The notes beneath the pieces are model-generated. The model worked only from the letters and a program-made list of their open reading frames with translations. It had not been told where the DNA came from and searched no databases. Below, piece by piece: positions 26,537 to 34,092 of a stretch of 64,000 bases of DNA (position 1 is its first letter; each line of letters starts with the position of its first letter). Source of the stretch: Arenibacter hampyeongensis (GTDB lineage: Bacteria > Bacteroidota > Bacteroidia > Flavobacteriales > Flavobacteriaceae); assembly GCF_002909255.1 (NCBI RefSeq), contig NZ_PIOB01000005.1, forward strand, positions 310,001 to 374,000. Reading direction: 5' to 3'. The position numbers were made by a program, and so were the translations under genes.

Positions 26537-26706
26537 CTAGCTATTTGGCATAATATGTATAAGCACACCTCCTAGGTTAGAAAATTTGGTTATCAAGGTA
26601 TCTTTGAGTTTATGCGCAATATCGTAGCCTTCTTTTACCGAAATATCAGCATTGACAATTGCATGCAAATCGACTTGGTACTTTGACCCATTATTATCAA
26701 ATTCTA
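26537..26706 (-). pseudogene. C-terminal fragment of a CDF-family cation transporter
   Basis: The minus frame between the integrase stop and a TAG at 26537-26539 reads IEFDNNGSKYQVDLHAIVNA, then DISVKEGYDIAHKLKDTLIT, then KFSNLGGVLIHIMPNS. This is the cytoplasmic dimerisation domain of cation diffusion facilitators (YQVDLHAxV..., IHIxP). The membrane part is missing. The fragment follows the integrase stop codon in the same frame, as if a recombination event joined the two. It cannot work as a transporter and hints that a metal-efflux gene was once at this junction. Confidence 0.75.
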
Positions 26707-26713
26707 TAATCAA

Positions 26714-27940
26714 TTATTTCGAAAAATTAATGATTGCATCTAAAGCTTCGTCTGCATTTTTGTGAATAAAATTACCTTGATAGCCAATTGTTGTGCTCAG
26801 ATGAGTATGTCTATATAATTTTTGAAGCATTTGCGGTGAAACCTTATCGCCAGCAATGTTACCAAAACTGTGTCTAGCAATGTGATTGGTGATTTTCTTA
26901 TCTATTTCAGCAAGTCCTGCAATTGTTTTTAAATTGGCATTGTGCCTTTTTATGGAAGATTTAATTCTAGTGTATATAGACTTCGAATCCTTAATTGGTA
27001 AATTACTTAAATCTGGAAATATATAATCCGATTTAAGTCTTTTGTCAATACTATAGTAGTCGAGAATTTCTATCACGGGATTTGGTAGTTTTAAGGAATC
27101 TGCCTTATCATTTTTACTCATTTTGTAATATAATCGATCTCCAATAATGTCCTTCCATTCCATCCTTAAAACGTCTGAAATTCTTATTCCTGCAAGATAG
27201 AATGAAAATAGGAATACATTTCTAGTGTGCCATATGGAGGTACCAATATCTAAATCCAGTTCTTCTATTTTACGAATCTCGTTTTCATCTAAACCTATTT
27301 TAATGGTCTGCGGGTATTTTATTTTTATTTTGTCTTTCCCGAATGGATAAAATTGTCGATCCACTATCTTTTTACTTACTGCAATGTTGAAAAGTAATCG
27401 TATCATCACCAACACGTTCATTGTAGAACGCTCCGATAAGCCGGCAGTATTGCGAAGATAAATTTTCATTTTTTTGAGAAGATGTTCATCTATTTCTTCA
27501 AATGTCAGGTTTCGATTTTTAACAAATTTCTTTATACTGTTAATTTTACTCCTATCGGATATTGCTCTGTTGTGTTTGTTGGCATTGATCAAATCTTCAA
27601 TATGCTCGTCGGCAAGTTCAAAAAAAGTCAGTTTTTTGGTATTCTTTCTTATTGCATCTATTATCCCTTTAGCGGTATAATTCTGTCTTGAAGCTTCCAG
27701 ATCAAAAATGATATCTTCAATTTCATCGTATTTCTTCCTAATAAGCCTATTTAACTGTTTGTATTTTGGATGTGAGGTTTTGACTTTTTCACCACGTTCA
27801 TCCCAAAACTCCGGTTTTAGTTTCTGGCCAAGATGGTAATAACTCCGTTTTCGATTTACGGTGAGGCGCAGAGCTAAGCGAAAATCTTTCTTACCTGTTG
27901 TGTCGGTTTTAGTGTGTAAAACTGTTTTTAGAGTTGCCAT
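26714..27940 (-). CDS. int: Tyrosine recombinase/integrase of the element
   Basis: A 408-residue site-specific integrase from the ATG at 27940 (MATLKTVLHT); a longer upstream frame is unlikely. An arm-binding N-terminus (DFRLALRLTVNRKRSYYHLGQKLKPEFWDE), a SAM-like core domain and a catalytic domain are present. Catalytic residues visible are Arg in LAGIRISDVLRMEWKDI, HIARHSF (His-x-x-Arg), the His in YRHTHLSTT and Tyr in IGYQG. It should recombine the 51-bp tRNA-Leu site. It lies 160 bp from the right attachment site, and its upstream gap holds the 21-bp end motif. Confidence 0.95.
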   Translation of the reverse strand: MATLKTVLHTKTDTTGKKDFRLALRLTVNRKRSYYHLGQKLKPEFWDERGEKVKTSHPKYKQLNRLIRKKYDEIEDIIFDLEASRQNYTAKGIIDAIRKNTKKLTFFELADEHIEDLINANKHNRAISDRSKINSIKKFVKNRNLTFEEIDEHLLKKMKIYLRNTAGLSERSTMNVLVMIRLLFNIAVSKKIVDRQFYPFGKDKIKIKYPQTIKIGLDENEIRKIEELDLDIGTSIWHTRNVFLFSFYLAGIRISDVLRMEWKDIIGDRLYYKMSKNDKADSLKLPNPVIEILDYYSIDKRLKSDYIFPDLSNLPIKDSKSIYTRIKSSIKRHNANLKTIAGLAEIDKKITNHIARHSFGNIAGDKVSPQMLQKLYRHTHLSTTIGYQGNFIHKNADEALDAIINFSK

Positions 27941-27973
27941 AATCCGAAAAGTTTTTATAAAGATAAACAATCG

Positions 27974-27994
27974 GGGTAACACATGGGTAACACA
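27974..27994 (+). repeat. Right-end copy of the GGGTAACACAT motif
   Basis: GGGTAACACAT followed by GGGTAACACA. It is 20/21 identical to 2677-2697, same orientation, between int and the right attachment core. CATATGATATCA (inverted, 28000-28011), shared with 7403-7414, follows at once. Confidence 0.5.
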
Positions 27995-28100
27995 TTTTAT
28001 GATATCATATGGATACAATTGATATCCAATGAAATTGTAAATATTTTATAATCAGATATTTAATTTCTTTTGTTATCTTATGTTTGACTAAAAAGTTAGG

Positions 28101-28151
28101 CTTAGGATCTAGTGCCGTGAGGTGTGAGAGTTCGAGTCTCTCCGCCTGTAC
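28101..28151. repeat. attR: 51-bp direct repeat
   Basis: Identical to 2583-2633. The 5' half of the tRNA is absent here, so this is a tRNA remnant marking the right boundary of the element, not a second tRNA gene. Confidence 0.9.
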
Positions 28152-28533
28152 TGAGTAAAAAGCTCTTCAGAAATGAGGAGCTTTTTTTGTGGTCGATGGT
28201 TTTGAAACGGGAGAGACGAGAAGCCTGTCCCGCCATGAGCGGGAAGTCTCGGAGTTTATCCTGAGCGCAGCCGAAGGGCCTGTACTGAGTAAAAAGCTCT
28301 TCAGAAATGAGGAGCTTTTTTTGTGGTCGATGGTTTTGAAACGGGAGAGACAAGAAGCCTGTCCCGCCACGGGCGGGAAGTCTCGGAGTTTATCCTGAGC
28401 GCAGCCGAATGGCCTGTACTTAGTGAAAAGCTCTTCAGAAATGAGGGGCTTTTTTTGTGGTCGATAGTTTTGAAATAGTAGAGGCCAGAAGCCTGTCCCG
28501 CCATGGGCTGGAAGTCTCGGAGATTATCTGAGC
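28144..28533. repeat. Three 134-bp tandem repeats carrying terminators
   Basis: Units start at GCCTGTAC at 28144, 28278 and 28412; the third decays near 28533. Each has the terminator AAAAAGCTC...GAGCTTTTT (first at 28157-28187), a small CCCGC/GCGGG hairpin and, in units 1 and 2, TTTATCCTGAGCGCAGCCGA. The first eight bases of each unit equal the tRNA 3' end plus one base, so the tandem arose by copying the tRNA tail and its native terminator. The ORFs across this region are repeat artefacts. No gene is seen in 28152-28738. Confidence 0.85.
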
Positions 28534-28738
28534 ATTTGAACGGATCAATCTTAAAAGTTGCGCCTGCAAACATAATAGTAAGATTAAACTATCTCAAAGA
28601 TCGTTTTCTGTTCATTTTTTTGCATGGCCCAAAAAACGCTAGGTTGATTTTAAACTTCTTATTAATTAAGCATGTATATTAGACTTCAACAATACAATAC
28701 TGTTTCTTATTTTTGTTGTTAACCTAACATGCCTTCCT

Positions 28739-30328
28739 ATGAAAGTCCGTGAACGTTTTATTCTTATCTCAACCATAATTGTCATCGCCATCATTTGCAT
28801 GTCTCTTTTCTGGCCTCGTATTTTATGGAGTTTCATATTGGTAGGGCCTTTGGTATTGATGGGTGTTTTTGACATCTTTCAAAAACGCCATACCATAAGG
28901 CGTAACTTCCCGTTGATCGGTAGGTTTCGGTATGTATTGGAATCCATACGGCCAGAGATCATGCAATATTTCGTGGAGACCGATACCGAAGGAAGGCCCT
29001 TGAACCGTATTTTAAGGTCGGTGATCTACCGAAGGGCGAAGGGCGAGACAGATACCGAACCTTTTGGTACACAGATGGATCTGTACCACTCGGGATATGA
29101 ATGGATGGAACATTCGATGTACGCAAAGCACAATCCAAAGGATATTGGGGAGTTTCCCAGGTTGCTGATCGGAGGCAAGGATTGTAAACAACCCTACTCT
29201 TCAAGCCTGTTGAATATTTCGGCCATGAGTTTCGGTTCTTTGAGCAACAATGCCATTATGGCCCTAAATAAGGGTGCCGAAATGGGGAATTTTGCTCACA
29301 ATACTGGCGAAGGGGGAATCAGCGATCATCATCTGAAATACGGTGGCGACCTTATTTGGCAAATTGGTACCGGGTATTTCGGCTGTAGAAATGACGATGG
29401 CACTTTTAATGAAAGAACGTTTCGTGAAAATGCCCTACGACCCTCGGTAAAAATGATAGAGATTAAACTGTCGCAAGGGGCGAAACCCGGTCACGGGGGA
29501 ATTTTGCCTGCCATAAAGAATACAGAGGAAATCGCCAAGATCAGGCATATAAAACCTGGTATTGCCGTTCATTCCCCTCCGTCGCATTCGGCTTTTTCCG
29601 ACCCTATTCAATTCATGTATTTTATTAAAAAACTGCGCGACCTGTCCGATGGAAAACCGGTCGGGTTTAAATTGTGCATAGGTAGGAAACAGGAATTCAT
29701 GGATTTCTGCGAGGCCATGATCTTTACAGGCATAACTCCAGATTTTATTACTGTTGATGGGGGAGAAGGTGGCACTGGTGCCGCCCCTGTAGAATTTTCG
29801 AATACAATGGGAATGCCCTTGCGTGAAGGGTTGATTTTTGTACACGATACCTTGGTAGGTTTCGGATTGAAAAAAGATATAAAAGTAATCGTGGCAGGAA
29901 AGATCATAACCGGATTTCATATGGCACGGGCATTGGCACTGGGAGCCGATGGTTGCAACAGTGCCCGTGCCATGATGTTGTCCATCGGGTGTATCCAGGC
30001 CTTGCAATGCAACATGAATACTTGCCCTACAGGGATTGCCACACAGAACAGGTCGCTTGTTAAAGGGCTAGTGGTGGATGACAAAGCGCCAAGGGCGAAA
30101 AATTATCATGAAGCCACTATTCATAGTTTTCTGGAATTGATTGCAGCAGCAGGATTGGATGGTCCAGCGGATTTAAGGCGCGAACATATTAGCAAGAGGG
30201 TGGGGATGTACATTGTGAAGACCTATGATGAAATTTACCCTTATATGGAGGAAGGTTGCCTATTGGATATTGCGGACATTCCCAAAAACTATCAAAGATA
30301 TTTTCAATTGACAAGGATAATGAAGTAA
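28739..30328 (+). CDS. FMN-binding glutamate-synthase-like protein
   Basis: A 529-residue protein with two N-terminal TM helices (about 7-25 and 29-45) and then the alpha-subunit FMN domain of glutamate synthase: AMSFGSLSNNAIMALNKGA, GEGGISDHH, KPGHGGILPAIK, DGGEGGTGAAP and the cysteine cluster region SIGCIQALQCNMNTCPTGIA that binds a 3Fe-4S centre. The amidotransferase domain is missing, so it is the stand-alone, membrane-attached type common in Bacteroidota, whose reaction is unproven. A TATTTTTG box is seen at 28708-28715. Confidence 0.9.
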   Translation: MKVRERFILISTIIVIAIICMSLFWPRILWSFILVGPLVLMGVFDIFQKRHTIRRNFPLIGRFRYVLESIRPEIMQYFVETDTEGRPLNRILRSVIYRRAKGETDTEPFGTQMDLYHSGYEWMEHSMYAKHNPKDIGEFPRLLIGGKDCKQPYSSSLLNISAMSFGSLSNNAIMALNKGAEMGNFAHNTGEGGISDHHLKYGGDLIWQIGTGYFGCRNDDGTFNERTFRENALRPSVKMIEIKLSQGAKPGHGGILPAIKNTEEIAKIRHIKPGIAVHSPPSHSAFSDPIQFMYFIKKLRDLSDGKPVGFKLCIGRKQEFMDFCEAMIFTGITPDFITVDGGEGGTGAAPVEFSNTMGMPLREGLIFVHDTLVGFGLKKDIKVIVAGKIITGFHMARALALGADGCNSARAMMLSIGCIQALQCNMNTCPTGIATQNRSLVKGLVVDDKAPRAKNYHEATIHSFLELIAAAGLDGPADLRREHISKRVGMYIVKTYDEIYPYMEEGCLLDIADIPKNYQRYFQLTRIMK

Positions 30329-30724
30329 TGCGTCTTGTAAGTTAACCTATATATGTCCAGCCTTATAAAAACTGTTTAGCCGTTTAATATTTTTAAATGT
30401 GTTATAGGCTGGTCATGTTTTATTCAGCCGCAGTTACTCTACTATCAACACTAAGGTAAATTATCAAGCAACTTTTAAGCACATCCTAACAGATGATACC
30501 TTGGAAATCTCCTGAAAATGGTCTGGATTTTATGCCTTGGAGCCTGGTAGATACCACTTTGGCAGAAATATTAAGATTATGCGGGATAAAAAATATAACT
30601 TTCCGGATAAGATGACATGGAATTATGATTTTCCGGAAGGCTCCATACATGTGCATGAAGTGAAAAAATACCTAGAGCTCTGTTAGAATGTATTGCGCTA
30701 AATAAATTCTATTTCCTTTAAAAA
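30329..30724 (+). other. Gap with a possible decayed gene end
   Basis: No intact gene fits. One frame ending at TAG 30684-30686 reads YALEPGRYHFGRNIKIMRDK, then KYNFPDKMTWNYDFPEGSIH, then VHEVKKYLELC, but a stop precedes it and no start is evident. A second frame reads MIPWKSPENGLDFMPWSLVD from 30493. This could be a remnant broken by a frameshift; I do not recognise a family. Confidence 0.3.
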
Positions 30725-31918
30725 ATGAAAAAAATATTCGAATTTATTGGCCCTGGCTTTATTACGGCAGCCATGGTTTTGGGTCCTGGCAGTTTGGCTG
30801 TGGCATCCAAGATCGGTGCGAACTACGAATATCAACTGCTGTGGATGGTACCGTTGTGCGTTTTGTTCATGGGTGCGTTTACAGTTGTTTCCACAAGAAT
30901 AGGAATTTCATCTGAGATTTCATTGCTGCAACAGATACGCCTTAAATACAGTAGTTGGGTTGCAGTTGTGGTCGGGGTCGGACTCTTTTTGGTAGCAGCT
31001 TCGTTCCAAGCTGGAAATTCCATTGGTGCGGGAATGGTCTTTAGTGAGACCTTGTCCATGTCATCAACCCCATGGATCATTGGAATATCGGCCATTGCTA
31101 TTTTCTTGCTGTTTTTTAAGACCTTTTATAGGATTCTTGAAAAAGTAATGATCGGTATGGTCATTTTAATGTTGGTATCCTTTGTACTTACCTTGATCAT
31201 TTCTAATCCGGATCTTTCAAGATTGGGAAAACAATTTATTTTTGAAATTCCGACCGGTTCCGAAATGCTCGCTTTAGCATTGGTGGCATCCAGTTTTTCC
31301 ATTGCCGGGGCCTTTTACCAATCTTATCTGGTACAGGAAAAAGGATGGACAAAAGTCAAATCAAGATCCCACGAAAGGGAAGGTATTACTGGGATTGTTT
31401 TATTGGGAGTAATTACTTCTACCGTACTCTTGGTTGGTGCATCCGTTTTATTTCCCAAGGGTATAGCGGTCAATAGCGCCACGGAAATGGGAATGGCATT
31501 GGAACCGATTTTTGGGTCCAATGCCTCCAATGCCTTTATGTTGGGGCTTTTTGCAGCCTCCTTTTCTTCCTTATTGGGTAATGCCACCTTGGGTGGCGTT
31601 TTAATATCCGATGCGCTGGGGTTTGGGATGAAACTCGAATCGATAAAAGTGCGTGCGATGGTTATGTTGGTCATTGTAATCGGTGCTGCGGTCGCGATTG
31701 TCTTCGGCAATTTACCAATTGAACTTATTATTGTGGCTCAGGGCCTTACCGTTATCGTATCACCCTTGATCGGGCTGTTGTTGCTTTTGATCGCCTTTGT
31801 AAAATCGGCAAAAAAAGAGATGGAATTGGGCATTGTCCTAAAGGTTTTGCTGATTATAGGTTGGTTGATTTTATTATTTTTGGCCTTGGCCAATGGGTAT
31901 AACCTTTTTATGAAATAG
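30725..31918 (+). CDS. Nramp-family-like membrane carrier lacking the metal-binding motifs
   Basis: A 397-residue protein with about 11 TM helices and the Nramp signature start FIGPGFITAAMVLGPGSLAVASKIGA. In metal-transporting Nramps, TM1 has DPGN and TM6 has MPH; here TM1 has GPGS (20-23) and TM6 has GAFYQSYL (195-202), so the Asp, Asn and Met ligands are all replaced. It probably does not carry transition metals in the classical way. It starts a tight operon (3-nt gap to the next gene) with sugar-acid-type enzymes, suggesting uptake of their substrate or a different cation. The family fold is secure, the substrate unknown. Confidence 0.82.
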   Translation: MKKIFEFIGPGFITAAMVLGPGSLAVASKIGANYEYQLLWMVPLCVLFMGAFTVVSTRIGISSEISLLQQIRLKYSSWVAVVVGVGLFLVAASFQAGNSIGAGMVFSETLSMSSTPWIIGISAIAIFLLFFKTFYRILEKVMIGMVILMLVSFVLTLIISNPDLSRLGKQFIFEIPTGSEMLALALVASSFSIAGAFYQSYLVQEKGWTKVKSRSHEREGITGIVLLGVITSTVLLVGASVLFPKGIAVNSATEMGMALEPIFGSNASNAFMLGLFAASFSSLLGNATLGGVLISDALGFGMKLESIKVRAMVMLVIVIGAAVAIVFGNLPIELIIVAQGLTVIVSPLIGLLLLLIAFVKSAKKEMELGIVLKVLLIIGWLILLFLALANGYNLFMK

Positions 31919-31921
31919 CCT

Positions 31922-32938
31922 ATGCAAACTGTAGAAGAACTTGAGCTTAGATTATCGGAACCCTCGGAAAGACTGATCAAGGATGTTGCGAAGATCCAAG
32001 GTGATATTATGATTTTGGGTCTGGGAGGAAAAATGGGTCCAAGTTTGGCTAAATTGCTGAAAAGGGCCCTAGATAAGTCCGGGACATCAAAAAAAGTAAT
32101 GGGGGCCTCGCGGTTTTCAGACGCAGGAATGTACAACGAACTTTCCGATTTCGGAATAGAATGTTATAAGGTAGATTTATTGAACGATGCCGCGTTAAAT
32201 GGCCTGCCCCATTCCGAAAATGTCATCTATATGGCAGGTAATAAGTTCGGGACTGCCGGCAACGAGCATTTTACCTGGGCGATGAACGCCTATCTTCCGG
32301 GAAGGGTGTCGGAGAAATACAAACACTCCAATATCGTTGTGTTTTCAACTGGAAACATTTATCCCTTTATGCCCATCGAAAGCGGTGGCGCAACGGAAAA
32401 CATAAGACCTTCGCCGATCGGGGAGTATGCCCAGTCCTGTTTAGGTAGGGAGAGGGTGTTCGAGCATTTTTCGGTAAGGAACGGCACCAAAATGTTAATG
32501 TACCGTTTGAACTATGCTCTGGATTTAAGATACGGTGTGCTTTTGGAGGTCGCCAAAAAAGTGATTTCCGAAAAGCCCATCGATTTGAGCATGGGTCATG
32601 TCAATGTTATCTGGCAGGGCGATGCCAACGAGTATGCCATCAGAAGCCTATTGCATTGCGAATCCCCGGTCAATAAATTAAATATTACTGGTCCGGAAAA
32701 CATATCGGTGAAATGGCTTGCCGAACAATTCGGCGAACATTTCGAAAAAAAACCGATTTTTGAGAACCAGCCAGCCGAAACGGCCTTGTTGAACAATGCT
32801 TCGCGCTCGTTCGAACTTTTCGGAAAGCCTTTCGTTACCCTAAACGAAATGATTATGATGACGGTAAAATGGATAAAAATTGGAGGAAAGGAAATTGGCA
32901 AACCCACCCATTTTCAAGAGCGAAAAGGGAATTTCTAA
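31922..32938 (+). CDS. NAD(P)-dependent epimerase/dehydratase-like protein
   Basis: A 338-residue extended-SDR-like protein. A Rossmann turn (IMILGLGGKMGPSLAKLL) lies at about 29-46, NVIYMAGNKFGT resembles the second cofactor-contact strand, STGNIYPFMP follows, and a tyrosine/serine catalytic area is likely near SPIGEYAQSCLGRE. The classical YxxxK is not clean: Tyr173 is followed by AQSCLGRE, so catalysis may differ. It starts 3 nt after the carrier gene. The next gene begins 29 bp after its stop. It is likely an oxidoreductase or epimerase of a carbohydrate or acid substrate. Confidence 0.8.
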   Translation: MQTVEELELRLSEPSERLIKDVAKIQGDIMILGLGGKMGPSLAKLLKRALDKSGTSKKVMGASRFSDAGMYNELSDFGIECYKVDLLNDAALNGLPHSENVIYMAGNKFGTAGNEHFTWAMNAYLPGRVSEKYKHSNIVVFSTGNIYPFMPIESGGATENIRPSPIGEYAQSCLGRERVFEHFSVRNGTKMLMYRLNYALDLRYGVLLEVAKKVISEKPIDLSMGHVNVIWQGDANEYAIRSLLHCESPVNKLNITGPENISVKWLAEQFGEHFEKKPIFENQPAETALLNNASRSFELFGKPFVTLNEMIMMTVKWIKIGGKEIGKPTHFQERKGNF

Positions 32939-32967
32939 ACTTTATTGCTCTAAAGGAACTCAAAACA

Positions 32968-34032
32968 ATGAAAGATTTGGATCCAAAAATAAAGGAATTA
33001 TTAGATGAAGGAACAGTGATTCCGGCCCATCCTTTGGCCCTTACCAACGACCGTAAGTTGGATGAAGCTCGGCAACGCCTTTTGACTCGATATTATATAG
33101 CTTCCGGTGCAGGTGGCATAGCCATTGGCGTACATACCACCCAATTCCAGATACGCGATCCTGAAATTGGATTGTACCGAAGGGTGTTGGATTTGGCGAT
33201 TGAAGAAATCGACAAGGCGAATCTAACCCAACCCTTCATAAAGGTAGCCGGGGTAAGTGGCAATACCGAACAAGCAATCAAGGAAGCCAAAATATGTGCT
33301 AAATTGGGGTATGACATTGTGCTGGTCAGTACAAACGGATTGGGCGATTGGCCCGAAGAGGCACTTTTGGAACGTACCCGAAAGATTGCCGAGGTCATTC
33401 CCGTATTCGGCTTTTACCTTCAGCCGGCGGTAGGAGGGAAGGTGTTGAGTTTTGATTTTTGGAAGGCTTTTGCCGAAATAAAGAATGTTCACGCCATAAA
33501 AATGGCCCCATTCAACCGTTATCAGACCTTGGAAGTGGTCAGGGCGGTCTGTGAATCGTCGCGATGCGATGACATCGCCCTTTATACGGGCAACGATGAT
33601 AATATAGTCAATGATCTATTGACCACCTATAAGTTCAGTGTCAATAATAAACCTGTAACCAAAGAGATAGTTGGTGGATTGCTCGGTCATTGGGCCGTCT
33701 GGACAAGTAAGGCCGTTGAACTGCTCGACAAGATAAAACAAGTAAAAAAGAGTGGAAGTAACTTGCCAAAGGAACTATTGACCTTGAACTTGGCCGTAAC
33801 CGATTCAAATGCCGCTTTTTTCGATGCCGCCAATAATTTTCATGGATGTATCGCGGGCATTCACGAGGTATTGTACCGACAAGGAATTTTAAAGGGCATA
33901 TGGTGCCTGGATGAAAATGAAGGCCTTTCCCTAGGACAAAAGGAGGAAATTGATCGCGTTTACCGTGATTACCCAGAACTGAATGATGATGAGTTTATAA
34001 GGGTTAATATTGAGAAATGGATGGAGGATTAG
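32968..34032 (+). CDS. Dihydrodipicolinate synthase-family aldolase/lyase
   Basis: From ATG 32968 the product has 354 residues; an upstream ATG at 32869 overlaps the preceding gene and adds a non-family tail. It is a TIM-barrel lyase of the DapA/NanA family. The Schiff-base lysine is in NVHAIKMAPFNRYQT, with FYLQPAVGGKVL before it and ALYTGNDDNIVNDLL after. It is longer than DapA (about 290), like the keto-acid aldolases seen in catabolic clusters. Real lysine synthesis is unlikely given the neighbours. Confidence 0.85.
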   Translation: MKDLDPKIKELLDEGTVIPAHPLALTNDRKLDEARQRLLTRYYIASGAGGIAIGVHTTQFQIRDPEIGLYRRVLDLAIEEIDKANLTQPFIKVAGVSGNTEQAIKEAKICAKLGYDIVLVSTNGLGDWPEEALLERTRKIAEVIPVFGFYLQPAVGGKVLSFDFWKAFAEIKNVHAIKMAPFNRYQTLEVVRAVCESSRCDDIALYTGNDDNIVNDLLTTYKFSVNNKPVTKEIVGGLLGHWAVWTSKAVELLDKIKQVKKSGSNLPKELLTLNLAVTDSNAAFFDAANNFHGCIAGIHEVLYRQGILKGIWCLDENEGLSLGQKEEIDRVYRDYPELNDDEFIRVNIEKWMED

Positions 34033-34092
34033 TTGTATTGTTTCAACTTTTAAATTTCAGTATAGTTAGAATCAAAATAAAAAATAGCGTTT

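Larger units (their letters stand above)
2583..28151. mobile_element. Integrative mobilizable element inserted in tRNA-Leu
   Basis: The element is bounded by a perfect 51-bp direct repeat of the tRNA-Leu 3' half (2583-2633 and 28101-28151). Its insertion length, repeat to repeat, is 25,518 bp. It encodes a tyrosine recombinase at the right end, an excisionase-like HTH protein, a relaxase and MobC, a primase-like protein and a helicase, plus cargo for uptake and envelope functions. There is no VirB4/TraG-type conjugation gene, coupling protein or phage head/tail gene, so it fits an integrative mobilizable element that uses a helper's transfer machinery. The near-identical 21-bp motifs just inside both ends and the intact int, rlx and rep genes suggest it may still be functional. 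Confidence 0.9.

Noticed and set aside
28101..28151. Second tRNA-Leu gene
   Set aside because: It lacks the 5' acceptor strand and D arm; it is the attachment-site remnant.
2583..28151. Prophage or self-transmissible ICE
   Set aside because: No capsid, terminase, tail or lysis genes, and no VirB4/TraG-type transfer genes were found.
28144..28533. Possible CRISPR array
   Set aside because: Only three units of 134 bp with no unique spacers; the units are tandem terminator repeats.
28102..28573. Overlapping ORFs on both strands across the tandem repeats
   Set aside because: They repeat the same peptide because the DNA is repeated, have no family likeness and include the terminators.
29435..30007. 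190-residue minus-strand ORF inside the glutamate-synthase-like gene
   Set aside because: Shadow; the plus-strand FMN and Fe-S motifs are intact.
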